Assembly: GCA_026260175.1 (NCBI GenBank)
Contig: JAKCWW010007941.1
Location: 1-27,623 of the forward strand
DNA: 27,623 bases
Source: Reticulitermes lucifugus
Taxonomy: Eukaryota; Arthropoda; Insecta; Blattodea; Rhinotermitidae
Reading direction: 5' to 3'
In this document: positions 1 through 11,526 of the stretch, one piece after another
How the letters are laid out: the number at the start of each line of letters is the position of its first letter
Position numbering within the stretch: the stretch's first letter is position 1
The notes under the pieces: generated by a model
Told to the model about the DNA's origin: nothing
The model's input: only the letters and a program-made list of their open reading frames with translations
Databases searched by the model: none
Position numbers and translations under genes: made by a program

Positions 1-992
1 TGTAATTACCCAAAAGACCACAGATTACATCAACATCGCGGCGGAAGCCTGAAATCAAGATTCCATGATGTGAGATTGGAGTAAAGTGGAAAAACTTCAG
101 AAAAACAAGGATGAAGTCAGTTGGCACAACATTTGCAGGGCTGTTTGTTTCATGAAGGTACTTCTCAGACAGATCATGACAGAAAATGAAAGAACACATT
201 TTTTCTTTCCATTCCATGCATTTTATGCAGTACAAAACTGCTTCTGGTGTTCTAATTTTGCAAATTTAAAGTGTTTTTTTTTTTTTCAATTTATTGTCCC
301 TTTTTTTATTATCTCACCTTGTCATCAGTCCATTTGCATTCACATATTATCTTGAAAGCAATATAAAGTCTCCATCGTGAAGACAAATGTAGTAGTAGGA
401 CTGCTGCATGTCCTTGAGCCTCTGGACTGGCTTTTGATGGTGTTTGCTGTTCTGAGAAGAGGAAGACCACCAGAAGGGTGGATCCAGTTTCATATTATCT
501 GCAACTGGCTAACAAGTCCTCATATTCCAGGGAGTTGTTGTAATTCTGAGAATATGTCATATTAGAAAATTTAGAAATTTTCTCTAATTGTGATTTTTGT
601 TGAATGGGGAAGAACAGGAATTTGATCACTGGTGCTGTTGGGAGGAGAATTGTGCATGATGATGCATGTATTTCACAACACTGGTTGCAATATGGCTGCT
701 GGTTTGTGATTACAGTTAAAAATATTCTTATGAAAATTTTATATAGCTCAGTGCCCCACAAAATTTACACAGTTGTTATTAATGAAAATTAAATGGTCTA
801 TAGTGTCCTCAGTTTCTTTTATCTGTCCCAGTTGTGAAGTTTTTCTCTTATCACTCTTCTTGCCAGCTACCTTGCTATGATGTGTCTACTGCACTTTATG
901 GTACAATATATTTTAGTTGGGTCATCAGTTCCAGGTTGTAGTGCTGTGTGTTTTCTTGTTGTATTGAGTGTGCATCTCTTTGTGTTCTCCAG
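1..992. other. Intron upstream of first visible exon
   Basis: No stretch here reads as an integrin exon on the plus strand, and short open frames on both strands show no recognisable domain. Base composition is AT-rich like the other introns. The exon at 993 starts in phase 2, so its preceding exon (the beta-I segment with the DxSxS MIDAS motif) must lie before base 1. A polypyrimidine stretch ending in CAG just before 993 is the acceptor. I see no promoter or start codon that could begin the gene here. Confidence 0.6.
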
Positions 993-1077
993 TCTGGACG
1001 AACCGTGCACGGGGTGTGCTGCTCCATATGGGTTTCGCAATATCATGTCACTTAGTAACAACGCAAATAGATTCTCT
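993..1077 (+). CDS. mys: Integrin beta (beta-PS type), beta-I domain exon, first in window
   Basis: Integrin beta subunits pair with an alpha subunit as plasma-membrane receptors linking extracellular matrix to actin. After an AG acceptor at 991-992, the exon gives one base of a split codon and then 28 residues beginning LDEPCTGCAAPYGFRN and ending NNANRFS. It stops at the strong donor GTAAGT (1078). This is the beta-I segment carrying the specificity-determining loop. The two loop cysteines are only two residues apart (C-T-G-C), shorter than the Cx6C of vertebrate beta-1 and beta-3. The exon ends in phase 0, which fits the next exon. In Drosophila mys an exon in about this part of beta-I is alternatively spliced; I found no second version between 1078 and 5282. 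Identity is firm because the downstream exons continue the same protein. Confidence 0.88.
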
Positions 1078-3700
1078 GTAAGTCATGTTGTGTTTGGCTA
1101 CTAACTTTCATGGCTAACACTTATAACCCAAACTAAAATTTTGTTTTTATTATAAATCTCATATAACAAAATACATAATTTTTAATTTTCAGTCAATATT
1201 AGCCTTGCAGTTTATTTATTATAGATAATTTTTTTAGTGAATACTAATTTGGCATATACTTAGAAGATCTGTGTTGTTTTTGCTACCCACAAACCAGTGA
1301 AATGCTCAAAATATAATTTTCATAATTTTGAACAAAACTTTTTTATTTAAAAGGACATAGAATGTAGTGTTAAGCGTTAACGTTTCAGGCAAAATTAAGC
1401 TAGCTGAGATACTGAACAAGATGTGGACTCAGGACATCATTCACACTGTGACATTTCACAGTGAGGATACATTAGCAGACAGTTTGCTGATTTATCTTGT
1501 GTGTTGAAGTAAAACTTATAGACCTACACTTAATTGTGTAAACAGAAGGCACAGGTGTTGACCTCTTCTGACACAGTAAATATCTGTGAGTGTTTTCTGT
1601 GTCCTAAATTTTCATTACTTTGATTCATACATGGTAAGTGTGAGATGTAATCTGAGGCTTGTCAGAGTAGCTTTATAATGTTCATCTCTTGATTGTTCTG
1701 CATCCACAAGTGTGGAGTGTGAGCATTGCACAAAGTACTTATATTTTTCACTGGTAATTTTTCATTATTGGCATTTGGTTTGTGAATTTTCCATTGCTCA
1801 TTAAGCAAGATATGCCCATCTAGTCATGGTAACTGAGAGTGGGTTGAATATTTGCACATTCTGTAACTTCTTTTACTACAATTTGAGGCATACCCTGGTA
1901 TTTGCATGTGATACATCTCTCAGATGATCGTGAATAAAGCCTTGAAATTGGATAAAACTTATGTATGTAATCTTTTCAATGAATTGTGCAATATTCTTTT
2001 CTCTCCTCACAACTTTTCTGTTCCAATTACATTGCTAATTTTTCTTATCTTTCTTTCTGGTGATGTGGATGTATAGAAAGTATGATATCAGAAAAGTGCT
2101 AAAGTGTGTGACTTATAGCAGGTGCAACAGCATGGTGCATGTGTGAGTGGACTGTGATGTAGCATGTGTGGGTTAGATGCGAAGCTGTTACATGAAACTC
2201 ACCACTGTGAGCAACTTCCAGAGAATGCTTGGTGTGTTCTTGAAGCTTGACTACAACTTGCACATGTTTTGTTATTCACTGAAACTACTTGTAGTGTGAT
2301 TGTGCATTCCACATTTTACATCTGTAGAGTAAAATAAAATTAACTGCGAGGAACTCCTGTAGCCATAGTGGTGCAAAACAAGTGTGGCAATTTTGTTGTT
2401 CAAAAGTTCATGACACTCTTATAAATTTGGAGTCATGTGATGAAATTGTTGTAGATGATTAGATGGGTCTGTTGTAAATGAAATTTGATTGTTAATTGAA
2501 ATAGAAAAAATTTAAACAAAGAATTTTATTCTGTGAAAATAACCTTGCACATGAAAGGGTTAATGTAAATACACATGGTTGATCTGTAATATGAATATAT
2601 GCATGAATGTTAATTTCGTTGGTGTAACATTATTACATTTGTAGGTAAGTGTACATGCGATAGTAAATCTTTTATTTGATGTCACCTTCTTAGGACCATG
2701 GTAGCATATCTACATGAATTATCAAAATGGCTTGTCTGATGATTAATGTTCTTGTAAATGAAATACATAGGATGTTAAAGTAGGAAAATTGTTGGTTAAA
2801 CTTTTAAAAAATGAATTTGTACCATATATACATTTTGTAACTTTTTTAGAAGCAAACTAATGTCAGTTAAGATACATTGCAGTGATACAGCGTGTTGTTG
2901 ATAACCAAATGAAGAAAGTTCACATTTGAGTACCATAAATGTAGGTACATTATTCCAGCAGTAACAGTTGAATTTGTGCACTCAAACATTGATAACTGAA
3001 CAGAGTAATGTATTATGATCTGGGCTTGCTTTGGAGTTTCAGTGAACTGATAAAATAAATTATGAAGAAATAAAAGGAAGTATGATTTAGAGTTAAAATG
3101 ACAGCAGCTGGAAACCACATGTTATCATTATGTGAACTACCAAAGGTGAACATAAACAATTACGAGTGCACACTCTTTAAGAGACATTGGTCATAATGAG
3201 ACTGAAACAAATGAAGGCTTGAAATCAGGATTGTGAGCTGAATTTTCCCTCCACTCCACATAATATCAGTGTATAAAATTAAATAAGGGTTGCTAAGAGA
3301 AAGACTAAAATATATGGAACAACTGGCTTTGCAAGGAATGTTTCAGAATATTTTCAAACAAGCGTTTAAGCCTGAACCGCAACCTTTGGCATCTGGTACC
3401 TGTGTTTCTGCAACTCTCGCATCTTCGTCATACATTCCTGATGATACCTCCTAAGATGATGCTTTGTAATTGATGTTAACTAACCAAACATCCTTTCATT
3501 TTTAAGACTGAACTGGGGTCCCCCCCCCCCTTCAGTGTCTCTGGATGTATTTTAGGCATGGTGTTCCCACATTACAGACAAACCCTTTACCCAGAAAACC
3601 CCATGTCCTATGCATTCAGATAAAAGATCCCATACCTGTACATTGTATATTATTGAAAACTGATTTGCTTTAAACGAAATAATTGCAGACAACAATTTTG

Positions 3701-3741
3701 TGTATGTGTGTGTGTGCATGTGTATATGTGTGCGTGTGTTT
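3701..3741. repeat. Imperfect TG microsatellite
   Basis: An interrupted (TG)n tract with AT and GC interruptions lies in the first intron of the window. Confidence 0.8.
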
Positions 3742-3839
3742 GGGATTTTTTGAGACATTGCCATGGACATGTAATGAAAGACAGTGTGAAATAAGTTACA
3801 GTCAAACCAGTAAGCTTTTCTTTCTTTGTGGAAAGTAAT

Positions 3840-4130
3840 GGAATTATAGGCATGCCATCCTGGTCCTGTGCTGGTGATATGTGAATGGTGACTTAGAATG
3901 TGTTGCTTCTGATTTGGGTGATTGGCACATACTGAAGTGGTATATAATGAAGAGAGAAACTGGTGAGATTTGAGGTTCTCATGGTAGTGAGTCTGAAGAT
4001 TACTGTCTTCAGGGATGAGGTGCCATGTAGTGTGCCAGATGTGTACCAGTGTGTCACAGCAACCTGCCTCATTGGTCATCAGCAGTAGGTTCTTCTGAAA
4101 TGACAGTACATATCTATCAGACTGCATGAC
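3840..4130 (-). repeat. Possible old interspersed repeat with a long minus-strand open frame
   Basis: A 191-codon minus-strand frame (3552-4127) opens with a segment reading SDRYVLSFQKNLL and, further on, IPEDSNLQTHYHENLKSHQF. From memory this resembles the translated form of a high-copy interspersed repeat seen in several insect genomes. The second half of the frame crosses TG simple sequence and looks non-coding. I do not believe it is a host gene. The family is unnamed here because I cannot search for it. Confidence 0.3.
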
Positions 4131-4373
4131 AGCACATCCCCAGAAGATTGTTTTATTCTAGGAAATAACTATGTATACTGCAGTGGCACTGGAGTTCTCA
4201 GGGTTCCTTAGTTCCTGACAGTAGTCCTAATACTTGTAAATGTGGGAAAGGTCTTGTTTTATTAGGTGTGTGTTTTGACACTAAAAATGTAAGTGGCATG
4301 GTTGTAAGTTTTGTATTAATACTGTGTGTTTAATTAAAATCTAACATTTCTTCAGTGAGAGTCACATAATGCA

Positions 4374-4396
4374 TGTGTGTGTGAGAGAGAGAGAGG
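4374..4396. repeat. Compound TG/GA microsatellite
   Basis: A short TG run passes directly into a GA run. Confidence 0.75.
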
Positions 4397-5282
4397 TATA
4401 TATCATTCTTGTATAAACATGTGAGAATCAAAGGTGCTTTGCACGGTTTAGTTTTAATGATAAAAGCTTACTTTTTATTGTTCATAGCGTTAATAAGTTT
4501 ATGTGGAGTGGGTTGTGATTGGCTTTTATCGTCATGATATTTGCTGAGAAACTTAACATTTTACCCAGTTTCTTTCAAGTTACTTCTGAAAGTTGAAGAA
4601 GTCTGAAATGCTAAGAGGATAATCTGAAAGAATCTGAAGGAAACCAAAAAAAAGAGAGTTCCAGCTCTTAAGAAGTATCATGACAACAAAATCTGTACAT
4701 AAATTTACCACCTTCACACATTAAAAAAAAACAGGAAATTTACACTTGATTTTTAAAGTTCACATTTGTATTTTTAATTCATTTGGTAATGTTGAATATC
4801 GATTGAAATTTGTTTACAGTTCATTTGCTTTCTAAGTGGGGATATTCATAGCATATCATAGTTAGATACAGTTTTTGTATGAACTGTTCATTATATTTTC
4901 AAATGTACTTGATTCAGGCGTGTGGTTCGAGTCAGCTGTGTAGTCGTGATGTAGAATGCTTGGCAGTTTGTAGTAATACTAATTTGTTGTAAATACTTAG
5001 CTTCAAGTTATGCAATGGAATTTAATATTGGTGACTTAGATATTGAATGTATACATGTAAGAGGAAGTTTATGATTGTAAAGAAGTGCTGGATATTTTGT
5101 ATCAGTCCATACTGTTTTTGGGCTGTAAAATTTTAATAGTATTTTGCTATAACTTAAGTTTGAGAATTTAAAATGTTTAGCAAAATGTAGTGTGTCTGAA
5201 TCCACATGTGTATTCACAGCTGTAAAATGTATTAATTTGTGTGCAGTATAGAATAAGTAAATTGAGCGTTATTGTGCTTCAG

Positions 5283-5453
5283 GGTGAAGTACGACGAGCA
5301 GCAGTGTCGGGCAATTTAGATGCTCCTGAGGGTGGGTTTGATGCTATTATGCAAGCTGTGGTCTGTAGAGAGAAAATTGGCTGGAGGGAGAAAGCTAGAA
5401 GATTATTGGTCTTCTCAACTGATGCTGGTTTTCACTATGCTGGAGATGGAAAG
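5283..5453 (+). CDS. mys: Integrin beta, beta-I domain exon with metal-site ligands
   Basis: This phase-0 exon of 57 codons lies between the CAG acceptor at 5282 and the donor GTAGGA at 5454. It continues beta-I with the hallmark segment [16 protein letters not shown]. By homology with human beta-3, the N, D, P and E of this segment bind the metal next to the MIDAS (SyMBS/LIMBS). The exon then gives [20 protein letters not shown], whose aspartate matches the MIDAS/ADMIDAS-region D251 of beta-3. All the expected metal ligands in this stretch are present. In-frame codons extend a little beyond both splice sites but are intron. Confidence 0.95.
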
Positions 5454-5509
5454 GTAGGAAAGTTAGATGGTTAGTGACATGGTCAGTATACAGTGGCAGG
5501 GAACATGAA

Positions 5510-5657
5510 CCTTTACTGGATGAATGGGACTGTTTTCCCATTAAATGTACAACCTTTTCATCTACACGGGAAAACGCTGTCCCACAGTGGGCATTTAAAT
5601 TGAATAGTGCTTTAACCGGAGCAGAAAACTGGCATTTAAAATGCCATATGCCAAAGG
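5510..5657. mobile_element. Candidate piggyBac-like MITE (148 bp)
   Basis: The element begins CCTTTACTGG and ends GCCAAAGG, giving short CCTTT/AAAGG terminal inverted repeats. It is followed by TTAA (5658-5661) and preceded by TGAA (5506-5509), one base off TTAA. Internally GGGACTGTTTTCCC is mirrored by GGGAAAACGCTGTCCC. TTAA targets and CCYTTT ends are typical of piggyBac-type elements. There is no coding capacity. The imperfect left target makes this the weakest of the four candidates. Confidence 0.4.
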
Positions 5658-6939
5658 TTAATTATATTGGGAAAATACATGTATGTTCTTGACATGAGTC
5701 TGTTCTGGACCTATGAGGTAAACGTTACATGAAGAGAATCTTGTGTCTCATTGTGTACATTTGTCAGATATGGTTGAACAAGCCTTTGATTTGTGCTATG
5801 TGTTCAAAGGACATTGGTTACCACCTGCTGGAAGGTTCAGAATTATGTGTTTTGCCAAACAGTTTATTATGATGTGCAAACGAGGGTTTTTAACATGAAT
5901 GAACTTTGACTTTGTCAGGAGTATAATTTCAAACCTGGACCACATAACATGATTTTGTAGCTATATACAGCAAATTGTTTTGGTGGTTGGTATAATCTTT
6001 TGTGTTAAAATTTGAAAATTTTAACTCAAAACCATGCAGAAATTTTGAACTTCGAATTATTCTCATTTCCCTCGTGTTCCCATATTTGGTATGATTTTCA
6101 GAATAAGCATCACTTATTTCCATGAACAGTATTGATGGAGACTGTGTTTTCTGTGAGGTAGGAACTGGAGTTTTAACTGTAATTTAGATGAATTTCATGC
6201 TTCAGAGGTTTAGTCTGTGGGATATACAAGTTGTGAATGGACATGAAACTGCCCAACATAGTAGCTGTTTATTGTGACTGCTTTTTGAAGTAAAATTTTA
6301 AATTTGACTTTTCTTCTGGTTTGTAATACCATTCGACACTGCAGGCAGGCAAGCAGGCTGTTATTCCCATGCTTACCTTGCAGATACTGTTTAAGAAAAG
6401 GGCACTTGCACTAAATCCAGCTACCTGAATTGTTGAAGACTGGTGTGTTGAAGAATGTCCAGAGAACCTGTAGTACTGTTAACATTAACCAAGTTTACAC
6501 AGTCAGCTTTTTATCACTGTTACTGAAACATGATTTATGTTTTCTTTGAAACCATTTGTTCTGAACAGACAATGGTTTTTCCTAATAACAAAATTGTTTC
6601 TACTAATACTGTTATTACTTCTAGTTCATGTCCCACTGCATCCAGATCAGAATAACTGTCTCCAAATAATTAGTACTTTATTTTGACATAACACCAGACC
6701 TCTCACCATCTGCTGTCTAGACAAGTAATGATATAACTACTAAGGTATCTGCGATAGCGCAATTGATGAAATGGTTATCCATTGCTTACAGTAATTTAGA
6801 AGCGAACCAAGAGGAAGGCTGGTGCAGGTATAGTTATAAATTGATAGTCCTAAAAGTTCTGAAATTTACAAAATCAGAACTTACTTCCTTTACTTATAAT
6901 GGAATAGCTTCAGTGAATTATGGTAAACATGAAAGTAAT

Positions 6940-7140
6940 GTTGTCCCTGTACATGCCATGAAGGCATATAGGGGGAGTGGAGGTATAATTTCATTCGTCC
7001 TTAACCTTGTCACTAGATAAAGGTGAGTGGACAGCCTCATGCACCTACCATTTTACCAATGGGAAAAGAACCCCAGTACCCATTGAATAGGGATTTGGAC
7101 CCCAGATTGCTCAGCCCATAGCCTGGTCACTATCCTGACT
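6940..7140 (-). repeat. SINE-like interspersed repeat, copy 1
   Basis: The segment around 6955-7040 (plus strand: GGGGGAGTGGAGGTATAA, then CCTTGTCACTAGAT and AGGTGAGTGG) recurs at 17100-17180 and 26030-26120 in the same orientation. On the minus strand the part at 7085-7140 reads like a tRNA-derived SINE head: TAGTGACCAGG resembles an A box, and GGTCCAAATCC matches 9 of 11 positions of the B box GGTTCGAATCC. Exact ends and target duplications are not visible. Confidence 0.5.
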
Positions 7141-7218
7141 ATGCTGTCGCAGCTTGTAATGAATTATGGTGTGATTGACCTTGCATGCAATTTTGTTTTC
7201 TCTGCTTTGCAAATCCAG

Positions 7219-7482
7219 CTTGGTGGTATTGTTAAACCCAATGACGGAGAGTGCCATCTGGATGGCCGTGGAGAATACACACACTCAACGCAGCAGGATT
7301 ATCCATCGATATCACAGGTGAACCTCAAGGTGCGCCAGAATGCTATCAATGTGATCTTTGCTGTAACAGCTGAACAGATTCATGTTTATGATCGGCTGAA
7401 GGATAATGTTGAAGGAGCCTCATCAGGAATGCTGTCAAATGACTCTTCGAATGTAGTGGACCTTGTACGAGAGCAATATGAT
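7219..7482 (+). CDS. mys: Integrin beta, C-terminal beta-I domain exon
   Basis: The exon is 88 codons, phase 0 at both ends, from the acceptor AATCCAG (7218) to the donor GTGAGT (7483). It starts LGGIVKPNDGECHLDGRG, passes through YTHSTQQDYPSISQ and INVIFAVTAEQIHVYD, and ends SSNVVDLVREQYD. These are the last strands and helices of the beta-I domain, including the DYPS and IFAVT landmarks found in all beta subunits. The following exon begins KISSSVEMK, so the junction restores the family order. A later in-frame stop (7498-7500) is in the intron. Confidence 0.95.
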
Positions 7483-7784
7483 GTGAGTGCTGTTGTCTGA
7501 TATCATCTCATAAATTACTTAATTTAGATATATTATTACAAGCCTGTTATTTTATCTGATGGTTTTCATAACAGTGGTTCCAGAACATATCTACTACCTG
7601 TTTCTAGTTCCCTGTTAGCATAATCCATTGTTGCTAAACATTATATTTGTCAGTGTCCCATATCCTGCCCATAAGGAAAGCCAGTTAAATTTTTGGTACC
7701 TGGAATGTCTCTGTCATTCTGATACAGAATTTTATAAATCCCTCCTTTTAGTATTGTCAGCATGAGGATTATGCATATATTTAA

Positions 7785-7938
7785 CTTTTATCAGCCAGAT
7801 GGACCGCCCATTAGGTATAACACTTTATGGCCAAAATGGATAATGCTATTGCACACGGGTGCAGGCATGGGCATTTAAAATGAAAATAACTCCAGCCGTC
7901 ACCAGCTACATTGGTATCTAATGGCCAGGTGTTAAAGG
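7785..7938. mobile_element. Candidate piggyBac-like MITE (154 bp)
   Basis: TTAA at 7781-7784 and 7939-7942 flank a unit starting CTTTTATCAGCC and ending GGTGTTAAAGG. The reverse complement of the right end (CCTTTAACACCTGGCCATTAG) resembles the left end, including a shared CCATTAG about 25 bases in. No coding content. The TTAA flanks could arise by chance in AT-rich DNA, so confidence is moderate. Confidence 0.45.
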
Positions 7939-8059
7939 TTAAAATCAGAGCAGTAGGTGTCGGTATCAGATTTTGAAATTTGTATGCTGGCAAGTAAGAC
8001 TTGCAGGTTCTAAGCATGGAACTTAAATTGTGTCACCCTTCTGGCACCTAGAATTTTAA

Positions 8060-8300
8060 CCTTTAAAAGACCTACGTTGTCATATGAGAAGCATTTAAGA
8101 AAATGCTCTTAGAAATTCATTTTATATATTTAGGCAACAAGGAAATTAACAGCATGTTTAAGACATGCTGCATAATCTCTGCTTTAATTATCCACAAAAT
8201 GCCATTTATTTCATAATTTTATCTTTTTTCTATATTCAAATAATATGTTTTTCATAAAATGTGCACTAAAATTTAAATACACTCCCTGGTCGGAACATGG
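8060..8300. mobile_element. piggyBac-like MITE, copy A (241 bp)
   Basis: TTAA lies at 8056-8059 and 8301-8304. The element starts CCTTTAAAAG and ends GGAACATGG. It is clearly homologous along its length to 24214-24440, sharing TTTAAGACATGCTGCATAAT, CCACAAAATGCCAT, TTCAAATAATAT and AAATTTAAATAC. Two dispersed copies, both bounded by TTAA, support a real non-autonomous element with a TTAA target preference. Confidence 0.7.
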
Positions 8301-8518
8301 TTAAGGTAGTTCCAAGATTTCTGGAAAATTTGTGCAGCCCTGAATTAAGATATTGTAATTCAGTGTATGAAGAGGCTTAAAATCTGAAATGTGACTTTTT
8401 GGTTTTTGTCTGTTGGGTAATATTTATAATGATAGTGTTGTTGTGTTCTTTAGTGTGTGTGTTGAAAGTTTTTTCGTTTGTCATGTAATTATGTTAATGC
8501 ATGTGTCTTTTATTTCAG

Positions 8519-8809
8519 AAAATATCTTCCTCTGTTGAAATGAAGGATAATGCAACAACAGATGCAGTTAGAGTGACTTACTACTCTGCCTGCAAAGGAA
8601 GTGGACCAGCAGTTCAGACAAACAAGTGTGATGGTTTGAAGGTCGGTGATGTGGTCAAGTTTGAGGCTGAGGTGGAAGTTACAAATTGTCCATCAGATCC
8701 TAGGAAATGGAAGCAGATCTTCAAAATCTATCCAGTTGGAATTAATGAATCTCTTATTGTTGATCTGCAAATGCTTTGCAGCTGTCGTTGCGAAGAGGAA
8801 GGAGATCCA
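8519..8809 (+). CDS. mys: Integrin beta, hybrid domain and first I-EGF exon
   Basis: The exon is 97 codons, phase 0 at both ends, from the acceptor TATTTCAG (8518) to the donor GTGAGT (8810). It begins KISSSVEMKDNATTDAVRV and contains CDGLKVGDVVKFEAEVEV and FKIYPVGINESLIVDLQ, which form the second half of the hybrid domain. It ends in LCSCRCEEEGDP, the first cysteines of the I-EGF region. The hybrid domain swings outward when integrins are activated. The NAT and NES sequons are potential glycosylation sites. In-frame sequence past 8809 reads into the intron and stops. Confidence 0.95.
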
Positions 8810-9998
8810 GTGAGTAAAGAATGTAATGGTCATGAATGTGAATAGCATTTACATGATATTGGTTCAGTAAATTTTTAGTAGACTTTGTAACAGACTTAGT
8901 TTACTATGCCTTTTCAACTGCCTTAAAGTTGTCTAGTGTCATATTATGGGATAATTTGTATATTGTGGATTGTAAAGGATGAGTAAGGAATTGAGTTTAA
9001 CATGTGTTGTGGGACTTGCATAACTAAGGAAACTCACAAAACAACTTGGTCTGGATAGTTGGCATCTGTACTGAAATTTGAACCTGGGATTTGGGGCCCC
9101 CCAATTACGGAAGTGCTGACCACTCAAGTGCAGTGTCTGCTTGTTTATACTTAACCATTTGGCACCAGGATTAAAATATCCAGTGTGATCTGCAGAAGAC
9201 CCCAGCTGACTGAAATTTGAAAGGCTGTACAAGAGTGGCCATAATTTGCCATTGCCAGTAGTTGACCTTTGGCATTTTGAGCATTGCAATGTTATGTGTC
9301 TATAATGTTCAGTGTCAAAAAGTTGAAAGTAAGTGAACANCCCCCCAAAAAAAAATAATCTACAGAAATATGGAGAGAAATAGCCAGCTTTGTTGTAGGG
9401 TTTGTTGGTTCCACGGCTTTTCTATTTCTGCTGCACTCTGAACTGGTATCTTAATTTTTCATCCTGGAACTGCATTGTGTGCTGAAATTAGCTGTAACTG
9501 CATTTTGCTGTTAATGAGCTAGATGGTAGTGTGTTACTTTGGCTGCAGGAGTTCAGCTGCATTGTTTTCAATATTTTGGCATGTGTTACAGCAACCGTCT
9601 TCAGTGAGTGTGATACAGGAGGAGAATGTAGCCTGATGCATAGATGTTGCAATGGTAGTAATGGTCAGGGGTGTGGAGTGAGGTGACGTCCAGTGGGAAG
9701 GACCCAGGGCTTAATATGTCTTGCACTAGAAATAATGGTGGGGGCAGTAAATATAGTGCTATTTAGTTGGAAGGGACCACATGAATAAGAAGACTATTTT
9801 GACAAAAAGAGGTGATACCTGTTGTAGAAGGCATTGTCGTTGAAGTTGTGGGTGTGTTCGGCTATCTCTTTCCTTTCCCTGATTATGTAATGATAATAAG
9901 TGTGGATGTTTTTTAGTATGTTTGTTTTGTGTATTGGTAGTCCTGTTGTAATTAAAGCTTGTATGACAATACTAACAGTCACCATAATCTCATTGCAG
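8810..9998. other. Intron with a tRNA-like SINE fragment and one ambiguous base
   Basis: A tRNA-like repeat head lies at about 9050-9150. An N at 9340 precedes a C run and an A run. The remainder, including an open minus-strand frame across 9794-10111, has no recognisable domain. The acceptor is CATTGCAG (9998). Confidence 0.6.
9050..9150 (-). repeat. tRNA-derived SINE head
   Basis: On the minus strand TTGAGTGGTCAGCACTTCC resembles a tRNA A-box region. After a GGGGCCCC-containing spacer, CAGGTTCAAATTTC resembles a B box (9 of 11 to GGTTCGAATCC). Spacing and order fit a tRNA-like Pol III promoter. A cloverleaf and functional tRNA ends are absent, so this is a SINE remnant rather than a tRNA gene. 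Confidence 0.5.
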
Positions 9999-10238
9999 TT
10001 GTTTATAAGGAAGGCCGAGCAGTGCTCAGGGTTTGGCACATACAAGTGTGGTATTTGTGAATGTGATAAGACACATTTTGGACGGACCTGTGAGTGTGAT
10101 AGTGACAACATTCATGGAGCTACTGGACTGCCTTTGGGTGGTTGCCGACCAGACAATACATCTGTAGTTGACTGTTCAGGACGAGGCACCTGCATATGTG
10201 GAGTCTGTGAATGTGAGACAAGAGAGAACCCCGAAGAG
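9999..10238 (+). CDS. mys: Integrin beta, I-EGF exon (modules 1-2)
   Basis: The exon is 80 codons, phase 0 at both ends, from CATTGCAG (9998) to the donor GTAAGA (10239). It encodes a cysteine-rich stretch in the integrin leg: EQCSGFGTYKCGICEC, GRTCECDSDN, then VVDCSGRGTCICGVCECETR, ending ENPEE. The repeated C-x-CG-x-C-x-C spacing is diagnostic for I-EGF modules, which are held by four disulfides each. The start LFIRKAEQC is less typical than the rest, but the phase and the acceptor only fit at 9999. In-frame codons after 10238 belong to the intron. Confidence 0.93.
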
Positions 10239-11526
10239 GTAAGACCTTATGACGAGATCAAACTAGAATTTCCACCTGCTTAATTGCAACTATATTTCAG
10301 GATTTTCTTGTCAAAATATGAAGCTTTTACAAAAGAACTTTTTGACTGATGTTCACTGATAACCCTCCTTATCAGAATTACATGTGATAAACACATGCAC
10401 AGTAGCACCGCCTTTTAAAATTTCGAAAATTATGATATTCAGAGCAATAGTTTTTCCATTTTTCTGTGTACAGTGAAAGTCCATTATAATGAGAGTTGTA
10501 ATAGCATATAAAATGCCATTATAGTGAATACTCCTTATGCCCAGATCTGCATTTGGCAACATAAATACTGCATCTGTAATCAAATGGGCATTTTTACAGA
10601 TGTCTTATTGTAAGTACTGACTGTGGGAGTCTGTAAAGTATTTATGAACTATTGTGCCAGACTGAAATTGCAACTGAATTGTTGGTAAATTAGAACTCTA
10701 GTATATCAGTGAAAACTAGTGTGTGGGTTTAATAGTAGTGAGAATTCCCGGTAGGTACGTACATTGAAAATGTGATAAGAATGGATCAGCCTTACATGGC
10801 ATCATGTCTGTAACACCATCCAAAGGCATGGAAGCTGTAAGGATGTATCAAGATACATTGATTGCAGTTATGTTCATAGAAGTGTATTGTTCCAGCTGAT
10901 TGGTTCATCGTTTGCCATTTACGCTTTCAACATGTTGAAAGTAGAATCACTGTGCAAGAACACTGAAAAGGAGGAGGGGATTTGAAACATTCACAGCATA
11001 TACAGAACTTGCCTCTTCTGCACTTAGTTTTAGCTTATTATTATGACCTTGTTTAAAGTTTCACAACAATTAAGAAGACTTGGGCCATACACATGTAACA
11101 CTATTGTATCTGCCTGCATGGTGCTGAAACATTAAGTGTTAAAGATAAATAGAAAATGTCACATTTCAGTGTAATTCAGTAAATTGATTCTTGCAAAAAT
11201 ATACAGCCTGAGTATGTATTGGATGTGAAACAATGATAAATTCAACTAATCAAACATGTAAAACAACCCTGTTCCTGTTGTGTTATGCCAGTGGTTTTAA
11301 GTGATTTTCAGTGTGTGATTACTGTTGGCCGCTGAGGGGGAATGGGACCTTAACTACAAAAAATGTTTGTTGGTCATAAGTGATGGGTTGAGAAGTGTGT
11401 TGTGGTTGAAATTTGATATTGCTTATTGAAATTGTACAGATGTGAAGAAACTTCATTCCAGAGGAGAAGACACCTTGGCTAAATAAAAAAAAGGTTAACT
11501 GCACAAAAATATTTTTTTTTTTCTAG
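10239..11526. other. Intron without recognised elements
   Basis: It is AT-rich throughout. No exon, RNA gene or repeat was recognised. It ends in a strong polypyrimidine tract of about 11 T and the acceptor CTAG (11526). Confidence 0.6.

Larger units (their letters stand above)
1078..5282. other. 4.2 kb intron, largely unremarkable
   Basis: The intron is bounded by GTAAGT at 1078 and CAG at 5280-5282. It contains a C-homopolymer at 3520-3530, TG-rich simple sequence at 3701-3741, a TG/GA tract at 4374-4396, and a possible old interspersed repeat read on the minus strand at about 3840-4130. I recognise no other exon, RNA gene or transposon. Confidence 0.6.
5454..7218. other. Intron with a TTAA-flanked MITE and a SINE-like repeat
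   Basis: It holds the MITE-like element at 5510-5657 and the interspersed repeat at 6940-7140. The rest (5662-6939) is AT-rich with no recognisable gene or repeat. The intron ends at the acceptor AATCCAG (7218). Confidence 0.6.
7483..8518. other. Intron with two TTAA-flanked MITEs
   Basis: MITE-like elements occupy 7785-7938 and 8060-8300, only 121 bp apart. Outside them I see only AT-rich sequence and the acceptor TATTTCAG (8518). Confidence 0.6.

Noticed and set aside
86-1104. Start codons at 86, 377, 604 and 877 as possible gene starts
   Set aside because: The frames are unrelated to integrin. The frame at 877 enters the real exon only because the intron happens to be open; no signal peptide follows.
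3552-4127. 191-codon open frame on the minus strand
   Set aside because: Composition is histidine/threonine-rich, it crosses a TG microsatellite, and part resembles an insect interspersed repeat. It lies antisense in an intron with no gene-like features.
9340-9356. N followed by C and A runs as a biological feature
   Set aside because: An ambiguous base next to homopolymers is most likely a sequencing or assembly limit.
9794-10111. Minus-strand 105-codon frame overlapping the I-EGF exon
   Set aside because: It is antisense to a certain coding exon and has no known domain.
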